64,000 nt of DNA from Acidimicrobiales bacterium (GTDB lineage Bacteria; Actinomycetota; Acidimicrobiia; Acidimicrobiales; Poriferisodalaceae): assembly GCA_030743005.1 (NCBI GenBank), contig JASLTG010000007.1, positions 31,479-95,478 on the forward strand, given 5' to 3'. Positions 18,358 through 25,505 of the stretch are shown here, piece by piece (the first letter of the stretch is position 1; each line of letters opens with the position of its first letter). The translations under genes were made by a program, and so were the position numbers. The notes under the pieces are model-generated. The model saw only the letters and a program-made list of their open reading frames with translations, had not been told where the DNA came from and searched no databases.

Positions 18358-18397
18358 GGTTCCGTTCGGTTGACCAGGTTTCAATTTCAACGGAACC
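18358..18397 (-). promoter_or_regulatory. Hairpin directly before the nosZ start codon
   Basis: GGTTCCGTT at 18358-18366 is exactly complementary to AACGGAACC at 18389-18397 (9 bp, 22-nt loop). On the minus strand the second arm ends 4 nt before the nosZ ATG, so the only purine-rich ribosome-site candidate (CGGAAC) is inside the stem. This could control translation initiation, act as a protein operator, or be fortuitous. The perfect match is seen directly; the function is inferred. Confidence 0.5.
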
Positions 18398-18427
18398 AAT
18401 TTTCGCTGCTAGAAGAAGATCTCAGTA

Positions 18428-18441
18428 GGGACTAACTTCCT
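18428..18441. promoter_or_regulatory. Degenerate DosR/DevR-like box upstream of nosZ
   Basis: GGGACTAACTTCCT matches the core GGGACTWWAGTCCC at 11 of 14 positions: the left half site GGGACT is perfect and the right half keeps TCC. It lies 75 nt upstream of the nosZ ATG. A DevR-like regulator is encoded at 18583-19248. A weak half can still be used in mycobacterial regulons, but a single degenerate match has limited weight. Confidence 0.4.
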
Positions 18442-18516
18442 GTTTGTGTCAACTTGTCCAACGGCTCGGAGCAAAGACTTTCGTTGCGGCCAATCGAATT
18501 TCTCGCACTTCAAAGA

Positions 18517-18549
18517 AGGTATGTCTCTTCCATAGAAAGAGGCATACCT
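18517..18549 (-). terminator. Stem-loop downstream of the response regulator
   Basis: AGGTATGTCTCTT (18517-18529) pairs with AAGAGGCATACCT (18537-18549) over 13 bp with one G-T pair and a 7-nt loop. It begins 33 nt after the response regulator stop on the minus strand and is followed by only a short T-rich run (TCTTTG). It probably ends or stabilises the cupredoxin-kinase-regulator transcript before nosZ. Confidence 0.55.
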
Positions 18550-18582
18550 GAGCGGAGGTCATAGTTGGTTTCTAACAGTGAC

Positions 18583-19248
18583 TTATGGAGAACGTTTCCA
18601 AAGTTTCTCTTCACGGCGCGCAGCTAGAGCAGCTGCTTCTGATCGTCGCCGTATGCCCAGTTTGCTGAAGAGACTTGTTATGTAATTTTTGACGGTCTTT
18701 TCTGCGATGAAAAGCTCCTGACCGATCTGCCGATTAGTGAATCCTTGACCGATGAGTTCGAAGATCTTCAGTTCTTGAGGTGACAGAGTGGCTGTGCCAT
18801 CTCGTGCTGCTATTCGGGTTTGGGCGCGCTGTATCTCTTCCGTTCGTTGAGCTTCAGAGAAGATAGGCTCGCCGGCAGCGACGCGACGGAGAGTGTTGGT
18901 TAACTCGAGGCTCCTGATTTCCTTCACCAGAAAGGCAGCAGCTCCTGCGTCTAACGCATCGACTAATAGAGCATCATCGCCAAAGGAAGTTAAGACGACA
19001 CAAGAGACTTCGGGAAGGTCTTGAGTTACGCGTTTCACTAAATCGATGCCGTTGCCGTCGGGGAGTTGCACGTCTATTACCGCTATATGGGGACGTAGAC
19101 CTCTCAATAGGGGCAAGGCTTCCTTGATGGAACCTATGGCAGCTACCACCTGAAACTCATGTTCTGTTTCTAGGAGGTCAGAAAGGCCTTTTCGAACGAT
19201 TTCGTGATCATCCACCAATACGACTCGGGTGGGTTCTGAGTTAGGCAT
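18583..19248 (-). CDS. DevR/DosR-like response regulator (NarL/FixJ family)
   Basis: 221 residues. The receiver has D13, D14, phospho-acceptor D59 in VIDVQLPDGNGIDL, T87-S88 and K109. The C-terminal LuxR-type helix-turn-helix starts at LSPQELKIFELI (about 155); its recognition helix IAEKTVKNYITSLFSKLG is nearly identical to that of mycobacterial DosR. K184, K187 and N188 correspond to the DosR residues known to contact GGGAC. The start overlaps the kinase gene by 8 nt, so the pair is translationally coupled. It is the nearest regulator to nosZ, encoded just upstream. Control of nos genes is an inference from the DosR-like boxes at 20854 and 18428. Confidence 0.93.
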   Translation of the reverse strand: MPNSEPTRVVLVDDHEIVRKGLSDLLETEHEFQVVAAIGSIKEALPLLRGLRPHIAVIDVQLPDGNGIDLVKRVTQDLPEVSCVVLTSFGDDALLVDALDAGAAAFLVKEIRSLELTNTLRRVAAGEPIFSEAQRTEEIQRAQTRIAARDGTATLSPQELKIFELIGQGFTNRQIGQELFIAEKTVKNYITSLFSKLGIRRRSEAAALAARREEKLWKRSP

Positions 19249-20365
19249 GGTTCCCCCCAGGAATTTCCCAGCGAGCGATGGTCCAAAGGTTAGATATGTC
19301 TCGACTTACGCTGAAATGTCCTCCGTACTGCATCGCTCGCGTTCGGAGATTGGGTAATCCGTTCCCTTCGGGGTTTTCGAATGAAAATCCCCTGCCATCG
19401 TCTCGAATCTCTACTACTAATCCATCCGAATCGTTTATTAACACGGCTATTCGCCGTGGGTTGCCGTGCCGGATGGCGTTGGTGATCAACTCTCGGATAA
19501 CTGCGTCAATGTCAGAGACCAGACTTTGTGGAAGTTGATCAAGGAGTTCTGTTCCTTCCAGTGCAGCCATTGAAGCGTTCGAAGATTGCAGAGCTGCTTC
19601 GATGGTGTTGCGGATCCTTACTGAGTGGGCTTGTCCTTCGTTGTGCCTTTGAAGATCGAAAATGGCATCTCTGAGGACACTTATTGTTCCATCAAGATCG
19701 TCGATGGTGGACTCAATTCGTTGGACTACATGACCATCAGATACAGAGGCAACTGCCTGGAGCGTAAGCCCACTGGCGAAGAGTTGTTGTATGACTGAAT
19801 CATGGAGATCTCTTGCTATCCGTTCCCGATCGTTGGAGACCAGCAGGTGGGCATGCGTCGCGCGACTCTGTTCTTCAAGGGTTTTTCGAGCAGTGACGTC
19901 CCTGATTACAGCTATAACCCACATTCGCCCATCGTTTCCAGGTAATGGGCTAAGTGAGATTTCGACTGGGACCAGGGAGCCGTCGCTATGTAAAGCTTTG
20001 AGATCAAGACTGCTTCCCATCGGGCGAGTCGCTGCCGCTGTTTGAAAGCGTTGTCGGTGTGCGACGTGGGCCCCTCGGAGATCAGGGGGCAGAAGGGTAT
20101 CGACGCTCATGCCGGTCAATTCGTCAGCGTTGTAGCCCAGAACGTCTGTGATCCGATGGTTGATATAGACGATGACGCCTTGAGGATTTACCAACGCCAC
20201 CGTGTCAGGTGCCGTTTCGATTAGAGCTTTAGCAAGACCTGCTGTGTCGGTGCCTATTTCTCGTGCTGCTATTTCAAGTCCATTTTGGGGAAATTCGAAC
20301 ATTGCAATTAAATCCAGTTGCTGTGCGCAAGCATAGGTCGGATTAGTAATTGTTGTTATGAGCAT
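19241..20365 (-). CDS. PAS-domain sensor histidine kinase, DevS/DosS-like catalytic core
   Basis: 374 residues from ATG at 20365; an internal Met at 20302 (MFEFPQNG) is an alternative start. A PAS domain spans about 46-160 (VALVNPQGVIVYINHRI, LGYNADELTGM, then a PAC-like IAVIRDVTARK). The HisKA_3 dimerisation domain carries H188 in ERIARDLHDSVIQQLFASGL, very close to DevS. The ATPase lies at about 285-370 (ELITNAIRHG, DDGRGFSF). Unlike DevS/DosT it has one PAS and no GAF heme domains, so the sensed signal may differ. It has no clear membrane segment. It lies between the cupredoxin (21-nt gap) and the response regulator. Confidence 0.92.
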   Translation of the reverse strand: MLITTITNPTYACAQQLDLIAMFEFPQNGLEIAAREIGTDTAGLAKALIETAPDTVALVNPQGVIVYINHRITDVLGYNADELTGMSVDTLLPPDLRGAHVAHRQRFQTAAATRPMGSSLDLKALHSDGSLVPVEISLSPLPGNDGRMWVIAVIRDVTARKTLEEQSRATHAHLLVSNDRERIARDLHDSVIQQLFASGLTLQAVASVSDGHVVQRIESTIDDLDGTISVLRDAIFDLQRHNEGQAHSVRIRNTIEAALQSSNASMAALEGTELLDQLPQSLVSDIDAVIRELITNAIRHGNPRRIAVLINDSDGLVVEIRDDGRGFSFENPEGNGLPNLRTRAMQYGGHFSVSRDISNLWTIARWEIPGGNHA

Positions 20366-20386
20366 CCGAGACCAGCGCCTTCATAG

Positions 20387-20806
20387 TTACCTAACAACGG
20401 TGAGTGTCGCGATCATTCCAGCGTCTTGATGTCCGGGGAGTTCACATATCAGCTCGTAGGTCCCAGCGGCTAATTCGCCTACGTCAAACTGCGAAGTGCT
20501 ATTAGCTGGCAGCGTTTCGCTTACAGGCCCGCCGACAAGTCGAACGTTGTGTTCTATGACTCCATTGTTTCGGAGAGTTAAGACCACGGGTCCCGCTGGT
20601 ACTTGAAGTTCACCGTTAATGGAAAACTCAGCAAGATCAAGCGACGCGGTAGTCGATGCGGTGTTCTCAGATTTGGTCGGAACCTCCGAAGTTGTTGGCC
20701 ATGGTCGCCCCGAAGTGTCGTAGGTACCAGTTCTGCAACTGGGTGCTGAAAGGAGCAGGACAGCGAGGACAATTAAGAGCCTTCTTTGGGGCACATTCCA
20801 CTCCAA
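20387..20806 (-). CDS. Lipoprotein cupredoxin (type 1 copper protein)
   Basis: 139 residues. A hydrophobic signal ends LSAPSC with candidate lipidated Cys24, then a Ser/Thr-rich linker (about 25-58) and a beta-sandwich. The type 1 copper ligands are visible: H86 in IEHNVRL, and C121, H126, M131 in CELPGHQDAGM. It would transfer electrons on the outer face of the membrane. It is the first gene of an operon with a kinase and response regulator and sits 2 kb from nosZ, making it a candidate donor to the CuA site of NosZ. A near-consensus DosR box lies 47 nt upstream of its start. Confidence 0.88.
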   Translation of the reverse strand: MEWNVPQRRLLIVLAVLLLSAPSCRTGTYDTSGRPWPTTSEVPTKSENTASTTASLDLAEFSINGELQVPAGPVVLTLRNNGVIEHNVRLVGGPVSETLPANSTSQFDVGELAAGTYELICELPGHQDAGMIATLTVVR

Positions 20807-20853
20807 TGATGATGAGATGAGTGAATGGTGCCTTGGTACGAAGTAGTAGAGGA

Positions 20854-20867
20854 GGGACTTAAGTCCT
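20854..20867. promoter_or_regulatory. DosR/DevR box upstream of the cupredoxin-kinase-regulator operon
   Basis: GGGACTTAAGTCCT matches 13 of 14 positions of the DosR core GGGACTWWAGTCCC, with a perfect 12-bp palindrome GGACTTAAGTCC inside. It lies in the 71-nt gap between the P450 stop and the cupredoxin start, 47 nt before the latter. The operon it precedes encodes a response regulator that retains the DosR DNA-contact residues, so autoregulation is likely. Confidence 0.72.
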
Positions 20868-20877
20868 CACTTTGTGT

Positions 20878-22047
20878 TTATTCCCAAGTGACAGGGATCT
20901 TGAGTGGACCCCGAAACGCCCAGCCACGGAATTGCACAGTTTCAGCTTTTTGGTCCAATTCAAGACTTTCTAGGCGCTGAAAAATTTTGGGCAACGCTAC
21001 GTCTCCCACCAAACTTCGCGAGGCTGCTGCACCAGCGCAAAAATGTGGACCAGCGCCGAAGGTTAGAGCCGCGGTGGTGTCACGTTGAATATCGAAACGT
21101 TCTGGTTCCTCAAAATATTTTTCGTCATGATTGGCTGAGCTGAACATGAAGAACACCCGTTCTTCAGGTACGAATTCAACGTCACCAAAGGAATGTTCTG
21201 TTGCTATACGTCGGGGTGACATCCCGATTGGGGCTATCCAACGACAATATTCTTCAAAGACTTGTTGCCAAGACGCCGCTCCGGTCAGTACTAGGTCGAG
21301 TTGGTCGGGGTGAGTTAAAAGCGCCCATATCGCTCCAGCGATAGCGTCACGGGGTTCGTTTTGGCCTCCTGAAATCGTGAGTTTGATGTTTGCTTTGACC
21401 ATTTCATCGGGCATCCCTGCACTGGTCATCACCGAAAGCAAACTAGCGTCAGGTTCTCGGCGAATCTCAGGCAGACGTTGGTCGATAGCGAAGTCGATAG
21501 CCTCAGTTGCTGCTACACAACGGGCCTCGATATCAGGATCACCTGTGTAATTGGCTACACCATCGATCATGGCCTGGCTCCACGAATCAAGATCCTGGAA
21601 GGTGACCTGCGTAAGCCCAGTGATGGCTTTCAACGCCTCTCCGCTTACTGCTGTCGCGTAATGCGGAACAAGGTCAGTTGAACCTGATGAAGGAAATCCA
21701 TCCAAAACATTGTCGGTTAGTTCCACGAAGAGTTCTGCCCAAATTTGTTCCACTTTTCTCGGCGAGATTGTGGGGTAATAGACGAAACGTTCCTTTCGGT
21801 GCTCCTCGCCGTCTTTGCGCATCATGTTTCGCCCCATTAGGACGTTCATCAGCCCGCCAGGTTGATCCGACGAAAAGACATCAACGTTTTTTTCGCATGT
21901 ATGGATGTCATCTCGACGGGTTATAAGCGTTGCTCCGATCTCGGGCACATAACAAATGGGCGCGGAACTGCGCATTTCGGCCAGAATCGGGTATGGATCC
22001 TCTGAGAAAGCAGCGGGATCGACATTTATGATCGGAGCAGATGACAT
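20878..22047 (-). CDS. Cytochrome P450
   Basis: 389 residues from MSSAPIINVDPAAF at 22047; the frame extends to 22128, but that part is a poor P450 N-terminus and overlaps the divergent amidase start. The heme loop is FGAGPHFCAG with Cys337, the I-helix is ISGGQNEPRDAI, the ExxR of helix K is probably EEYCRW (R present two residues later than usual Glu spacing), and EPERFDIQRD precedes the heme loop. It is a soluble bacterial-type monooxygenase that needs separate ferredoxin and reductase, neither encoded nearby. Substrate unknown. The I-helix has N-E-P in place of the usual acid/Thr pair, as in some variant P450s. Confidence 0.9.
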   Translation of the reverse strand: MSSAPIINVDPAAFSEDPYPILAEMRSSAPICYVPEIGATLITRRDDIHTCEKNVDVFSSDQPGGLMNVLMGRNMMRKDGEEHRKERFVYYPTISPRKVEQIWAELFVELTDNVLDGFPSSGSTDLVPHYATAVSGEALKAITGLTQVTFQDLDSWSQAMIDGVANYTGDPDIEARCVAATEAIDFAIDQRLPEIRREPDASLLSVMTSAGMPDEMVKANIKLTISGGQNEPRDAIAGAIWALLTHPDQLDLVLTGAASWQQVFEEYCRWIAPIGMSPRRIATEHSFGDVEFVPEERVFFMFSSANHDEKYFEEPERFDIQRDTTAALTFGAGPHFCAGAAASRSLVGDVALPKIFQRLESLELDQKAETVQFRGWAFRGPLKIPVTWE

Positions 22048-22115
22048 CAAACCAGTGTTGCATGAATATATGGGCCAATGAGATGCAGCTATGAAATGCA
22101 GGAGATATAGGAACA

Positions 22116-23456
22116 GTGAGTTATTCAATAATCGAGCTAGATGACAAGTACACGGATGGGTCCCTTACTCCCACGCAGGTAGTCGATGAATGTCTCGAGG
22201 CCATCAAGGCTTTGGACCCGGTGGTAGGGGCGTGGCAAGCGGTTTACGCCGAAGAAGCTCGGCTCGCCGCCGAAATTGCCACCGCTGACATAGCTTCCGG
22301 GAGACGAAAAGGCCTGTTCCATGGGGTGCCATTCGCGTTGAAAGACATAGTTGAAGTTGAAGGGAAGCTCACAGCCGCAGGTTGCGCTGAGTGGAAAGAT
22401 CGTCGGTCGATTGTTACCGCAGAAGTTGCGAAGCGGTTGATTGACTCGGGGGGAATCCTTGTAGGAAAGACAAAGACGGTCGAATTCGCTTTTGGTGGTT
22501 GGGGCACGAATCAAAGGATGGGCACCCCGCACAATCCGTGGGATGAGAATATTGCGCGAACTCCGGGAGGCTCGTCGAGTGGCTCTGGAGTAGCTGTAGC
22601 TTCTGGGATGGTTCCTTGCGCCATTGGAACAGACACTGGTGGTTCGGTTCGGTTACCGGCGGCCTTTTGTGGAATCGTGGGGCTAAAAACTACGGAAGGT
22701 TTGTTGCCCACCGATGGGATCGTTCCCCTTTCCCACACACTAGACACACCGGGCCCCATCGCCCGATCTGTGGCCGATGCTGCCATCATGTTTGATGCGA
22801 TGTCGACAGAAAAATTGCATGTTGACCTATCTGCAGGAATTCTTGGAATCCGTATAGGTTCTTTGTCCGACGAAGAGCGCGTAGGTATAGACCCTGAACA
22901 ACTTGAGGCATATGACCGGTCTCTTGACCAGCTGGCCGATCTCGGGGCAGACGTTGTTCAGTTCCAGCCAACTAAACCATTTGAAGAAATGAAGGAAGCA
23001 GCAGCGTTGATTCTTACTGCTGAAGGTTATTTTCACCACGGTGCGCTTATGGACAATCCTGAGTCTTTAGTGGATGAGAATGTTCGGTCGCGTTTCGTGG
23101 CAGGCGCAGCTATCTCTTCAGCGCAATATGTGGGAGCGTTACTGCAACGCGATAGTGATCGTGAAAGCTTTTCGTCGGCGACACAAAACATCGATGCATT
23201 AGTGACTCCAACCACGCCAATGTTGCCGCCTCCAGTGGCGGAGGCTGACGAACAGTCAACTCCTGCCCGTTTCACTCGAGCAATTAATTACCTGTCAATG
23301 TGCGCGACGTCGGTCCCTTCAGGGGTTTCGAGTCAAGGACTTCCCACGTCACTACAAGTCGCTTGCGCTGGCGGAAATGAGGGCCTGTGTTTACAGATAT
23401 CAGCTGCTTATGAGCGAGCAAGGGGGGGCCTGGCTGCGCCTCCGCTATTCGTCTAA
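22116..23456 (+). CDS. Amidase signature family hydrolase
   Basis: 446 residues from GTG at 22116. The Ser-cisSer-Lys triad regions are clear: Lys in GVPFALKDIVEVEG, the cis-Ser in GGSSSGSGVAVASGMVP, and the nucleophile Ser in GTDTGGSVRLPAAFCGIVGLK. The family hydrolyses amides, including GatA, fatty-acid amidases and allophanate hydrolase. No gatB or gatC lies nearby and the length fits a catabolic amidase. The cupin gene follows 32 nt later on the same strand. A paralogous amidase is at 51753-53216. Confidence 0.9.
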   Translation: MSYSIIELDDKYTDGSLTPTQVVDECLEAIKALDPVVGAWQAVYAEEARLAAEIATADIASGRRKGLFHGVPFALKDIVEVEGKLTAAGCAEWKDRRSIVTAEVAKRLIDSGGILVGKTKTVEFAFGGWGTNQRMGTPHNPWDENIARTPGGSSSGSGVAVASGMVPCAIGTDTGGSVRLPAAFCGIVGLKTTEGLLPTDGIVPLSHTLDTPGPIARSVADAAIMFDAMSTEKLHVDLSAGILGIRIGSLSDEERVGIDPEQLEAYDRSLDQLADLGADVVQFQPTKPFEEMKEAAALILTAEGYFHHGALMDNPESLVDENVRSRFVAGAAISSAQYVGALLQRDSDRESFSSATQNIDALVTPTTPMLPPPVAEADEQSTPARFTRAINYLSMCATSVPSGVSSQGLPTSLQVACAGGNEGLCLQISAAYERARGGLAAPPLFV

Positions 23457-23488
23457 ACACCGATCCAGATCGAGCGAAGGAACCCAAG

Positions 23489-23860
23489 ATGCACCTTGTA
23501 TGGATGCGAACTGAAAATGGAAAGACTGTCATTGAGGATCTCGAAATTCCCTCCACCAAAGAAGTTCGTGGTTGTGAGACACCGATCTTGCCGATCAACG
23601 GAGCGATATTTCGAACGTCTCAGCCCCAGGTGGAAATGGGGTATCACAATGCGCCGCGGCGTCAGATAGTGGTCCCGCTGGAGGGTGAGGTGGAGATCGA
23701 AACAGGAGATGGAGACGTTCGGCTGATCACTGCCGGAATGGCGTTGCTCGCTGACGACCTTTCAGGTCAAGGTCACAAATCGTCTTTTCGTCCCGAAAAC
23801 GCGGTGACACTGTTTCTTTTGGTGCCAGACGATCTTGATCCATCAAAGTGGATGAACTGA
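23489..23860 (+). CDS. Small cupin-like protein
   Basis: 123 residues. A cupin barrel is suggested by EMGYHNAPRRQIVVPLEGEVEIETGDGDVR, shown by its core YHNAPRRQIVVPLEGEVEI, followed by LITAGMALLADDLSGQGHKS. One His pair and a Gln could bind a metal. Similar small cupins of unknown function occur beside catabolic genes. It lies in line with the amidase 32 nt upstream and converges with the AlaX-like gene, whose stop is 9 nt away. No specific reaction can be assigned. Confidence 0.75.
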   Translation: MHLVWMRTENGKTVIEDLEIPSTKEVRGCETPILPINGAIFRTSQPQVEMGYHNAPRRQIVVPLEGEVEIETGDGDVRLITAGMALLADDLSGQGHKSSFRPENAVTLFLLVPDDLDPSKWMN

Positions 23861-23869
23861 GAAATACTC

Positions 23870-24583
23870 CTACTTGTCGTGTAGGACGAATCTAACGCGT
23901 TTGAATCCGCGTCCCTTTGACTCTGTTTTGGTTATTTCGATTCGGCCCACTTCACCGGTAAAAGCTACGTGCGTGCCCCCATCTGCCTGCTTGTCCAAGC
24001 CGACAATGTCAACCACCCGAATTTCGTCAACGTTCTCAGGAATGAGATTGACCTTTGTTCGGATCAAATCCCTGTCTAAAACAGCTTCCGACCGTTGCAA
24101 GAACGAAACGGTTACTGGGCGGTTGGCAGCCACTTCGGCGTTGCAAAGCTCCTCGATTTGTTCTGCGAAACCATGTGGGAACTCATCCAGTTCGAAGTCC
24201 ATCCGACCAGAGAGGGCAGCCATGTTGCCGCCCGTAACGACTCTTTGCCAACGCTGCCACATGACGCCGCAAAGAATGTGCATAGCGGTGTGGGTGCGCA
24301 TCATTTGATGACGACGGACCTGGTCGACAAAGCCTGTCACCACCGTTCCCTGCTCAGGTAGGTCACCACTGAGTTCATGCCACACTCGTCCGCCGATTGT
24401 TCGAACATCATCGACAGAACTCTCCCCTCCGGTCCATCGGAGCAGACCAATGTCATGCGGCTGACCGCCACCGGTCACGTAGAAAGCAGTTCGATCTAAT
24501 TCGACGCGATTCTCTTCTGCCGATCGAACGGTCGCGTCGAAGCATTCGATTGAGGCATCCGCCAAGTACAACTTTTCAGTCAC
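23870..24583 (-). CDS. AlaX-like alanyl-tRNA editing protein
   Basis: 237 residues from a GTG at 24583, 7 nt after the enoyl-CoA hydratase stop; codons further upstream lie inside that gene. The N-terminal TFYVTGGGQ-type segment appears as FYVTGGGQPHDIG, the zinc-binding HxxxH as RTHTAMHIL, and the last zinc region as QADGGTHVAFTGEVG. In AlaRS the last motif is CGGTH; here Asp replaces that Cys. AlaX proteins hydrolyse Ser- or Gly-mischarged tRNA(Ala). Location behind a CoA enzyme gives no functional clue. Confidence 0.85.
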   Translation of the reverse strand: MTEKLYLADASIECFDATVRSAEENRVELDRTAFYVTGGGQPHDIGLLRWTGGESSVDDVRTIGGRVWHELSGDLPEQGTVVTGFVDQVRRHQMMRTHTAMHILCGVMWQRWQRVVTGGNMAALSGRMDFELDEFPHGFAEQIEELCNAEVAANRPVTVSFLQRSEAVLDRDLIRTKVNLIPENVDEIRVVDIVGLDKQADGGTHVAFTGEVGRIEITKTESKGRGFKRVRFVLHDK

Positions 24584-24590
24584 CGTGGAC

Positions 24591-25367
24591 CTATCGACCT
24601 TTCCACTGTGGCTGGCGTTTCTCTGCAAATGCGCGAGTGCCCTCAATGCTGTCTTCGGTGGTGGCGAGTAGACGGAAGAGGTGCTGCTCTAAACGCAAAC
24701 CATCTTCCAACGGCATGCTCATACCTTGAATAGCGGCTTGTTTTATAGCGCGCACAGCAAGTGGGCCCGACTCCAAAAGTTTCTGCGCCATCGCTTGAGC
24801 TGTAGGCATGAGTTCCTCGAAAGACACCACTTTGTTTACCAAACCCAACCTGTAAGCCTCCTCGGCATCTATGCGTTCACCGCTATACAACATCCACAAC
24901 GCGTGACTCAGCGGAATTGAACGAGGGAGTCTTTGAGTCCCACCCCCGCCAGGCAGCAAACCTAATAGGACCTCACCAAGACCGAACTGGGCATTTGCCG
25001 ACGCGATTCGGATGTCACACCCTAAAGCCTGTTCAAGACCACCACCGTTGCAGTGGCCGTTAATCGCTGCAATTACGGGCTTCCATATTTCCAGTCCCCG
25101 CATTAGGTCACCCCGCCCAGCTGCAGCAAAGCTGTCCGCTGGTTCAGGTACAGAATTGAAATTCTGTTTGATGTCACTCCCCGCACAGAAAGCTTTGTCT
25201 CCGGCCCCCGTCAATATCGCCACCCAAGCATCATCATTGTGGGCGAAGTCTGTCCACACCTCTGCCAAGCGATCGTAAGTTGGTTGATCACAGGCGTTGT
25301 ATGCCTCGGGTCGATTAATAGTGACGTAGGCGATGCGGTCTTTGATTTCATAAATGACGCTTTCCAT
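24591..25367 (-). CDS. Enoyl-CoA hydratase/isomerase
   Basis: 258 residues of crotonase fold. Oxyanion-hole segments are AFCAGSDIKQ and AINGHCNGGGLEQALGCDIRIAS; the active-site helix region reads GLGEVLLGLLPGGGGTQRLPR with the usual Glu. The C-terminal AFAEKRQPQWKGR is typical of true enoyl-CoA hydratases (ECHS1-like). An AAAGG Shine-Dalgarno precedes ATG. It is followed immediately by the AlaX-like gene in a two-gene unit. Confidence 0.9.
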   Translation of the reverse strand: MESVIYEIKDRIAYVTINRPEAYNACDQPTYDRLAEVWTDFAHNDDAWVAILTGAGDKAFCAGSDIKQNFNSVPEPADSFAAAGRGDLMRGLEIWKPVIAAINGHCNGGGLEQALGCDIRIASANAQFGLGEVLLGLLPGGGGTQRLPRSIPLSHALWMLYSGERIDAEEAYRLGLVNKVVSFEELMPTAQAMAQKLLESGPLAVRAIKQAAIQGMSMPLEDGLRLEQHLFRLLATTEDSIEGTRAFAEKRQPQWKGR

Positions 25368-25505
25368 CTCGAACCTTTCGTCGATGGTTGGTTATCTTTA
25401 CAGCACAGAGAACAGCGTGCTGGGATTGTCGTTTTTCGGTGACTTCGACCAAGAAGAATTGCTTTGCCCTGGTAGTTCAGCGCCTGAAATCCTATTTTGT
25501 TGTAC

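Noticed and set aside
11583..20806. Complete denitrification island
   Set aside because: No nitrate, nitrite or nitric oxide reductase gene is present in the window; only the N2O step can be supported.
22048..22128. 27-residue N-terminal extension of the P450
   Set aside because: It would overlap the divergent amidase start and does not resemble a P450 N-terminus; MSSAPIIN at 22047 fits the family.
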